Assembly (NCBI GenBank): GCA_011319805.1
Contig: SJRY01000203.1
Span: 1 to 27,648 of the forward strand
Direction of reading: 5' to 3'
Length of the DNA stretch: 27,648 bases
Source of the DNA: Macrocybe gigantea
Lineage: Eukaryota; Basidiomycota; Agaricomycetes; Agaricales; Callistosporiaceae
Below, piece by piece: positions 20,629-27,648 of the stretch (position 1 is the first letter of the stretch; every line of letters begins with the position of its first letter). The notes under the pieces are model-generated. The model made no database searches. It was not told the DNA's origin and worked only from the letters and a program-made list of their open reading frames with translations. A program made the position numbers and the translations under genes.

Positions 20629-21278
20629 TGCTGCTTGGAGGAACGACTCAAGAGGGAAGGCAGGCGTCGACTCAGGCCCACAGAGGCTTCTCTTCGATCT
20701 CTTTCTAGAAACAGTTTAGGCCAAGCGATTTAGCACGGCTTGCTGATGGACATGTTGTAGACTGCATACCATCACTGACCGCAGATCACTCGTTTTATGC
20801 AATCTCGAAGGTCACGCTGCTCAGCGCCCAGTGTTCATGCATCGTTCATGGTTCAGGTTGATCGATGATCCCGTGTGTTGCCAATTTGGTTATAAATGTG
20901 ACGACCCTAGATTTCCATCACTCTCGACCTGTGCTTGTCGCACACGAGTTTGGTAGGGGAAATCAGAAATTTCAACAAAAAAATACTGTATTATCCTGCA
21001 GCAGTTCCCAGCTTGCCCATTCCTAATGTAATCGTTTCCTCAGTGCATTCACACTCACTTCGAATGTTAGGATGAGCAGCATCAGGGCCAATACGACCAG
21101 GGTTGCAAATCGACAAGATGCCCGAGTTGCTCAATCTTTGACTTCGGTTTTGGAGGGGCTAACCCCTTATAGAAAGGACAACCGTCTTCTTGTAGCATGG
21201 TGAATACGTGAAGAGCCCAAGGCCAGATGTATAAATGTCGGAATCCAGACAGCGCAATCGTTCACGTACTTATTTGCC
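20629..21278. promoter_or_regulatory. Shared divergent promoter of the UstYa-like and repeat-peptide genes
   Basis: 650 bp without a recognisable gene separates the two divergent start codons (20628 minus, 21279 plus). TATAAAT at 21230-21236 serves the plus-strand gene (43 bases before its ATG). A second plus-strand TATAAAT lies near 20891-20897 but is followed by no good ORF. The arrangement would allow co-regulation. Confidence 0.55.
21230..21236 (+). promoter_or_regulatory. TATA box of the repeat-peptide gene
   Basis: TATAAAT, 43 bases upstream of the ATG at 21279. It supports transcription of this short gene, which might otherwise be overlooked. Confidence 0.65.
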
Positions 21279-21721
21279 ATGAACGCTCTTCTGTACATTG
21301 TAGCAGCTGCCCTTGTTCTTTCCACCAAAGCTGCACCTACTGCAGTTGAGGCAAGTCCAAATCTTCTCTTGAGAGTGAATGAGTAGATAATGCCACCCAA
21401 TAGAACAGAGGCGAAGTCAACGTTGACCTGCCATACTCAAACGGCGAAGGAGGTCGTTACTGGGTGCGCGGCGTTGAGGTAAAGGGTTGTGATTGATAGG
21501 CAATCGCCATGACCGAAAGGAAAATGATCAGGGCGAAGTCAATGCAGACCTTCCCTTCTCAAACGGAGACGGAGGACGCTGGTGGGTGCGCAATGTAGAG
21601 GTGATAGAGTTCTAACTTTGAATGATCGTGGATGACCGACTGACACGTGTATCAGGGAGAAGTCAATGTAGACCTACCTTACTCTAACGGAGAGGGTGGT
21701 CGCTACTGGGTGCGTGATTGA
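21279..21721 (+). CDS. Small secreted repeat-peptide precursor (candidate RiPP precursor)
   Basis: Four exons (21279-21350, 21411-21478, 21532-21600, 21656-21721) give about 91 residues. Exon 1 is a signal peptide (MNALLYIVAAALVLSTKAAP). Exons 2, 3 and 4 each encode one copy of a repeat of 23 residues (21 in the last): GEVN-x-DLP-x-SNG-x-GGR-x-WVR followed by a variable residue and VE, with Tyr/Phe and Tyr/Trp at the aromatic positions. Introns 2 and 3 are phase 0 (53 and 55 nt). Intron 1 starts GC (GAG-GCAAGT), and one G seems missing at its 3' edge (GAGGCGAAG where the other repeats have GGCGAAG or GGAGAAG). No dibasic Kex2 site is visible. The divergent neighbour is UstYa-like, so the repeats are candidate cores for oxidative modification. 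A structural secreted protein is the alternative. Confidence 0.75.
21411..21718 (+). repeat. Three exon-sized tandem repeats encoding a 23-residue unit
   Basis: Copies at 21411-21478, 21532-21600 and 21656-21718 (66-69 nt coding each) are separated by diverged introns. Copies 1 and 3 are identical in protein over 20 residues; copy 2 differs at five positions, mostly conservatively (Val/Ala, Tyr/Phe, Glu/Asp, Tyr/Trp, Gly/Asn). Confidence 0.9.
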
Positions 21722-22381
21722 GGCATGTAGGTCCACTCGCAACGGCGGTCATGGAGGTTCAGAGGATTTTTGCTAAGCAAACTTTAGAGTTTCGGGCTCG
21801 CTGTCGTATGGGACGTGTGTTTGCAAAGATGTCGGGCTAATTCATAGGGCTAGGTAACGTTGAATAGGACCCTCTGTTGTTCTTGAGATTATGAAACATA
21901 TATGCAGTTACCGTGCTTGCTGAGACTTACTGATACAGATCAGTCTAGTGAACATGGCAGCTGGATAGAATGGATCACCGGAACGGTCCTGAACGTAAAA
22001 ACGTTAATACACCAAAGGCGGTGATAGAGTCTTGACATACGTTTCATCGCAGGCAGACTTTAGACCAAGACGATTCAATGTCCAGTAATTGAGTGGTAGA
22101 AGATAATTTGCGGAGATAGGGACCGAGCGAGAAGCTGTTGCCCGTGTACCATCGGGAGAATGCAGCAAATGCTACACCACATGGTGGCATGCCATTCGCG
22201 TTCAGCCTTTCAAGCTAAAGTTGGAGGTGGGGCGTTGATGCCGATGTCAAGTTCCATAGTGCTCCTCTACTGTTGCTGCCACATACAGAATCCGCCGACT
22301 AATCTAACATGCCTTTGTGCGACTTCAAGGGGAATTCTCGATGTACTACAACAGATACGACGTTCACAACAGAAGATGCGT
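21722..22381. other. Convergent intergenic region
   Basis: It lies between the stop of the repeat-peptide gene and the end of the SNF2-RING gene. There is no further copy of the repeat unit and no credible ORF; I see nothing else here. Confidence 0.45.
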
Positions 22382-25300
22382 CTACTCTGAAGCCTTGCAA
22401 ATCCGACTCAAGCAAATTTGAATGAAGACACGAGTGGGTTCAAGACAGACCATGCTATGACCGAAAAACGACAATATCCCGAGGATTAATACATCGATCA
22501 CTATGACCGGACCTAGAGGGACCTGCGACAGCGTCAACCTCGATGCCTCCTCTCGAAACTTGGTTGCCGGTAGTAACGATAAGGCATCCTCCGGAATAAG
22601 GTATTCTATGTCCTCGTACATGTGAGGGAAGAGGATAGCAAGCATATCGTCAATCCTGATTGCGAAAAGGCTTGACGGTCAGTGTTTTCGATATGCGAGA
22701 ATTCAAAGGCGCACTTGTAGATGAAGTCTCCCTTTTGGACTTTCTTCTTCTTCTTCCTCGTCAAATGGTCAATGTCTTTCTTCTTCTCCGTGTCGTTTAC
22801 GAGCGAAGAGATATTCAGCGTTCCAGCCGAGTTGACCTTGGTATAGAGCGACATCCCTTTCCTCGCTGCAAGGTCCAGAATGTTTCTCTCTACTGTATCT
22901 AAGGCAAACATGAGTTTCATTCGTCTACCGCAATAACGACAGCTTTTTTACCCTCGGCATAATAGCAATAAACTGGTGCGGTACAGGTGTCAATGAGATT
23001 CTCATCGGGAAACACATACACTGACCTTCTGTACGCCGAGACTGGCCCATCCTATCGATCCGTGCAATTGCTGGACACGAAGAAGACAGTTTTCATCACC
23101 TAAATAAGCAGAGTAATTTCAACGAACCTTGAATCTCAAAGCCGTGATGGACGACACTTTCCATCAAAAATACGCGAGAGGCACAGGTGATATTCAAACC
23201 AGCATTTTCTCTCTCGCTGAAGAAATGAAATAAGACCGGTGCCAATCAGTTGAAAATGAAAACCGACCCATGCAGCAACAGGACGAGAATGTCGGGATCG
23301 TCCTTGAACTTCTTCGTCGCGCTCTTTTTCTTCGTACTTTGGTCGATTCTGAGGCAGGTAATACCTGAAAAGAGTTGGCATCACAAAGAAAGGACTCAGA
23401 ACGACTAAATACCATTTTCTTGCAATGCTTGTTGCATGACTGAACGGATACCGGATGAGAGTGTGCTTTGTACGATATGAGGAGAACATACTATGCAATG
23501 AATCGGCCCATGCCGAAAATATACTTTTTGCACCTGGATCCGCTTCACGAAGGTATAGTAAGTGCCGAACGAGTGTCTGTATTTTGGTCCCAAAGTCGCC
23601 AAATGAGTCGACACTTTGTATTTTGTCCAGCAGTCTATGATCTAGAGAACTCATGAGACAAGAAGTGAGAGCAGGTTTCGCGACGCTTACCTATTGTATT
23701 ATAAGCAATCGTCCGACGTGACTTCGGTATCGGTTCTACATTAGCAGATTTGGAGGCCGAAGGCTGAGGCGCTGACTGGTCGATGGTGAACCGTTGAACG
23801 GTATCGGGATCGATCATTACACTACAACAAGATAATCATATCGTAACCAAAAAATAGACAGTGTTGACTTACCGGCAAACGGGACATGTTTTTCCTTCTT
23901 TGCGAAGCATCCAGGCCTTCATGCATCCCTGACATAATAAAGATCAGGCCCGGTTTCTTATTTCGTATAAACACCAAACCCGAACCTCGCAGAAGACATG
24001 GGCACTATATGCGGGAAGGTAAACATCTCGAGGCATTTTCATGTACGCGGCATGCTTACCACTGAGTAACGAATCCTGGTAAATTCACAACGACACAAGA
24101 TGCAGCATTCATCATCTTCATCGTCAGTTCCGTCTGCATTCCCTTTCGCCAAGTTTTCGAGGTAACGTTGTCGGGCCCGAGAGGTGTTTACTTTTCCTTC
24201 TAGCTCCCTTTGCACCTGGCGGGAGTTCTCGAGAGCATCTGCGAGTGTACCTTCCCAGGTTACTTCAGCGACAGAGTCTGAGATTTCTTGCAGCTGACGG
24301 AAATATAAGATCCGCTGATTGAATACTTTTCGCATCATGCCCAGGTCGCTCTCCAACTTGTCCAAGAGCCCAGCTAGGGAACGTTATTGCAGTCCGAGAT
24401 GGAAATACATGCATACATACTTTCCGATGTAATCAGCTTGCGAAGAGCAGCGCTGGCCTCTTTAAGTATGATTTTGTCTGGATCTGTGTCTTTATGTATG
24501 CGCGTTGACATTGCATTGAGCTCGACGATGACCTGAAGTGAACGCAAGTCAGATGGGACATCTTTGAACGACACGAACCTCAACGCACACTCTTGATTGC
24601 TCTACCTTCGAGCAACTCAAGCACAGCTTTCCTCTTCTCCGAAAGCTGTCTGTGAAGAACTTCGTGTTCTGGCTGCAGGTCAACATTTTCTCCATCTTCT
24701 AGGCGAGAAATGGTGTCGTTCTGGGCCGCCTTCATGGCCGCTTTCGTCTGACGAAGCTTTTTTTCGCGAGCGTCATGTGCGGCCAAGAGTGTTCTCTCGT
24801 CGACGAGGGCTTGTCTGCGGTCCGCCAATACCGCAGCATAACATTGCAGATAAGCCTCCGCTTCACCTTGGTTGTCCAAGGTGCGCTGGTATTCCTCGCC
24901 ATCGGCTTCGTTTTCTCGAGAGGATAAACTCTGAGTGATCAGGTTCACGATATGAGTTCTCCAATCCCACAGAAGGCCGCCTTGCTTATTAAGGACCTCT
25001 TGAATAATATCGTTGGCCTCGGTGATCTGCACGACCAATACTGAGTCTGTTGCTCGCTAGAACATCGAAAGAGACGCACGAGATTCAAATAATCGCAAGC
25101 GCGTTTATAAATAGTGACCTTCTGCAGCACAGGCTTAGCTTTCAGCTCCGCTGGCGTTGGCTGTAGTCCAGTGGTTCGCGCTAGAGCCGGAGCCTCATTT
25201 AGATAAGGCTTGTGTAAAAGGAACGATTCCTTCTTTAGCTGTTTCTTGGCGACTTCGTCCATAAACTGGGACATCGCACGTTCGGCGTCCGCCTCCGTGC

Positions 25301-27648
25301 CTAAGAAAGTCATCAATATAAATACTACAATGACGAATCACAGGGCTTCGGTAATCACCCTTTAACAAAGTGCGACGGATTTCCTCCGCAGCTCCGTACG
25401 CCGCGTCTTCGGACGCAGCATCGCCAAGTACGTGGTACATATCGCCTTGTAAGAATTTCGCCCTGTGGAGAGTAAGAAGACACTCCCGAAGGCGGTTTTG
25501 CAGCGCGCCGCGCCGTTTTCTCAACTCGTCCGCTGCTCCGCCTACAGGTAGATCATCCTCGGTGCGTGCTTCGGTTTGTTCGGATAGAGATCGTTCCTTT
25601 CTTTTGCTATTGGTGACGGGATCCTCATCTCCGTCAACTTCTGTCTCGGGTTTCAAATGAGAGCTTTCGACAGTAACCTCCTTCAGGGAGGCCTTGACAT
25701 CGTTTATCAATACGTTGGCCTCCTTCTCGGCCTGTAAAAGCGTTTCTAAGGCATGTCGATACCGTCCCAGGTCTTTCTCGTCTTGGCGTTGCAGTTGAGC
25801 ATATGTGATGAGACTCTGGATCTAGCCAGGGCTAAATAGTTGTGCATCGAATGCAGTGTTAGCTCGCTTACTCTAGACTTGGCATCGTCCATGGTGCTTC
25901 GCCAATTTTGTTCCTCCATATTCTGTGCGATAAAACATCAGCAGTTACTTCGTTTCCAAAGCGAAGAAAAGTTGACCTTAAGGACGTCATTAATTGTCTT
26001 AACCACTCCAGGTTTCGTAAGACGATCGTATGTTTTTTGCAATTGCCCAACCTAGACGAAAAAAAGCATAGAAGTAGTCAACAACTTAGAAAACGTGATT
26101 CATCAAGTCCATACGTACCTGAGGATGCGTGCATATTCCACGCAATTTTCGTATAGCTGACCGCAAAACAGTGCTATCCGCCCGCCAGCCTTGCGAGGTA
26201 GCAATGCCTCGAGCGTCGAGGCCAAGCTCAAGCAGAACTGTTTCAAGAGCTTGGTCGTACACCTAGAGCACAAGCGGTGAATAATGTTGGGGCCAACAGT
26301 CAACGAACACTAACGTGTCTCTCGACAGGGCCCATAGTAATGCCGACGAGGAAACGTGTCTGCTGCGGTATCGTGAGCTCTTCACTGACTTGGGATTTCA
26401 GAGTCCTAAACGGATTCTCAATGTTTGAAATAGTGGGCAACAATTCTAAGGAGGAGTTTACCTGATAGCGCAGGACTGAAAGAGTGCTGTGAGATGGGCG
26501 GCACCGAATCCGCACGAGATCATCCTCTTCCAGAGGCGAGAAGAGTCAAAAATGGTGTCTATGCGCAAGAATCTGCGTACAAAGTCGATACAAATATGCA
26601 TCCATGCTCGACAAACGACTTACTTGAGAACGTGAATCAAATCAGCGATTTGTGCCCGTGCGGGCGTGCCGGACACCGCGAAAGATGATAGGCGTGGAAT
26701 CAACGAAACCATATCCCTGCAAGATCAGTAAGACGGGGCAATCTTCTGATGGACTCAAACAACGCTTACTCTGTACGAGCCCTCCGGCCATCTGGACTTC
26801 GTCCATGACCACCCGATACCACTCGCACATGACAAGGGGGCTACGCGGGTATTCGTCGTTCGAGTAGGCGGCGTCTTCCCTCCGCGGTCGGTATAGAGGA
26901 ATGCGGGCGACGTTCAGGTCACTACGCAGGACCTGATAAGTGGTGATCACCACGTCGAACGTCTGGACGTAGGAGCACCAATCCAAATCCTCTTCAGGCT
27001 CATCAATGTTCATGGCGTCTCGCCCCCCTTCCGATTTCGTCGTCTTTTTACCACGCCTGGTAGTGTTTGCACGACCGCGTTTCTTCGGCTTCAAGTTCTT
27101 GACGCGATGTGCTTCCGCCGGGCTCCCCGTAATCCGCACCGGGACCTTCTTCCAACCATCGTATACCATGACTTTGAGAGATGGCGCATGAGCAGCCAGC
27201 TCATCCGCCCATTGTGATGCTAATGCTGGAGGAGTAACGATGAGCGTCGTCTGCCATGACATACAGAGTAAGTCCGTATTGCTCAACCAAGTCCAATAAA
27301 AAAAAACGTACTTTAATAGGCAAAGAAGCTTTTGGATCCGAACGCTTGGCCTCTGGAGTCCGGGTCGGAGCAGCTGGGTTCAGTAAGATCAGAGAAATGA
27401 TCTCCAGCGTCTTGCCTAAGCCAGGTTCCTCTGCTAGCATACCACCTTGGCAATAAATTTCCGGCGGTTCCTCGGAACAAAGATTTCCACTCAAGCGGTT
27501 ACGGTACCAAGTGTAGTTTCCGTCTTGCACCTTTTCCCAGAGATTGAAGTTGCCCATCTTCGGCTTCGAAACTATATTACCCTCCTCAGTAACAGTCTTG
27601 CCTTCCCGGTCCAAAAGCCATGCGACACTGCGGCGCTGGAATGGTAAA
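22382..27648 (-). CDS. SHPRH-like SNF2 ATPase with embedded RING finger, 5' end outside the window
   Basis: A large nuclear DNA-dependent ATPase and probable E3 ubiquitin ligase; SHPRH/Irc20-type proteins act in chromatin and replication-stress responses. From the right edge: PFQRRSVAWLLDREG, Walker A GGMLAEEPGLGKT (about 27443-27400), TTLIVTPPALASQWADEL, motif II DEVQ (about 26800), SGTPARAQIADL (about 26670), ELTIPQQTRFLV, VYDQALETVLLELGLD, about 1.6 kb of coiled-coil-like helices (26050-24110), RING cysteines ECCILCRC, AHVFCEGC and TCPVCR (about 24105-23885), then helicase-C motifs GLNITCASRVFLMESV (about 23200) and IARIDRMGQSRRTE (about 23070), and a C-terminus with DDMLAILFPHMYEDIEYL. 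Exons seen include 27648-27312, 27250-26770 and 26572-26462. At least two junctions (26769, and the RING near 24050) need one extra base. The final exon to 22382 is the least certain part. Confidence 0.88.

Noticed and set aside
1..27648. tRNA or rRNA genes, CRISPR arrays, bacterial operons
   Set aside because: No cloverleaf-like segment with A and B boxes was noticed, and the short introns, TATA boxes and gene families are fungal.

Overview
The window looks like an Agaricomycete (mushroom-forming basidiomycete) genome. Genes are split by many 48-70 nt GT-AG introns, start sites follow CT-rich leaders or TATA boxes, and the gene content (AA9 monooxygenase, GH78 rhamnosidase, CFEM protein, UstYa/DUF3328 protein, SHPRH-like SNF2-RING ATPase) is typical of plant-biomass-degrading basidiomycetes.

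Layout from left to right: a possible minus-strand gene start cut by the left edge and a divergent low-complexity single-pass membrane protein (1031-2831); about 1.6 kb without a recognisable gene; a TATA-driven AA9 LPMO with 11 exons (4482-5833); a convergent 11-exon GH78 alpha-L-rhamnosidase (11000-6650, minus) with a tandemly duplicated accessory module; a 980-bp pogo-like deletion element with perfect inverted repeats and a TA target duplication (11786-12765); an unnamed conserved-looking gene (about 14380-13137, minus) divergent from a BBE-type FAD oxidoreductase (14624-16403); a CFEM protein (16964-17386); a probably GPI-anchored small secreted protein (18605-17838, minus) with a decayed tandem paralogue (about 19450-18785); a UstYa-like protein (20628-19599, minus); divergently from it, a small secreted repeat peptide precursor (21279-21721); and the C-terminal part of an SHPRH-like SNF2-RING ATPase (22382 to the right edge, minus).

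The most interesting locus is 19599-21721. A UstYa/DUF3328 gene, a family known from oxidative cyclisation of dikaritin-type ribosomal peptides, shares a 650-bp intergenic region with a gene for a signal peptide followed by three near-identical 23-residue aromatic-rich repeats, each on its own phase-0 exon. The first and third repeats are identical over 20 residues although about half of their codons differ synonymously, so the peptide itself is under selection. This is a candidate undescribed ribosomal-peptide system. No dibasic Kex2 sites are visible, which is the main argument against a standard dikaritin.

Several genes are interrupted by single-base losses, most at or beside short homopolymers (four in GH78, one in the FAD oxidase, others elsewhere). 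All of them go in the same direction, so I read them as probable sequence or assembly errors rather than real decay, unlike the paralogue at 18785-19450, which has in-frame stops, a lost splice donor and an internal deletion.
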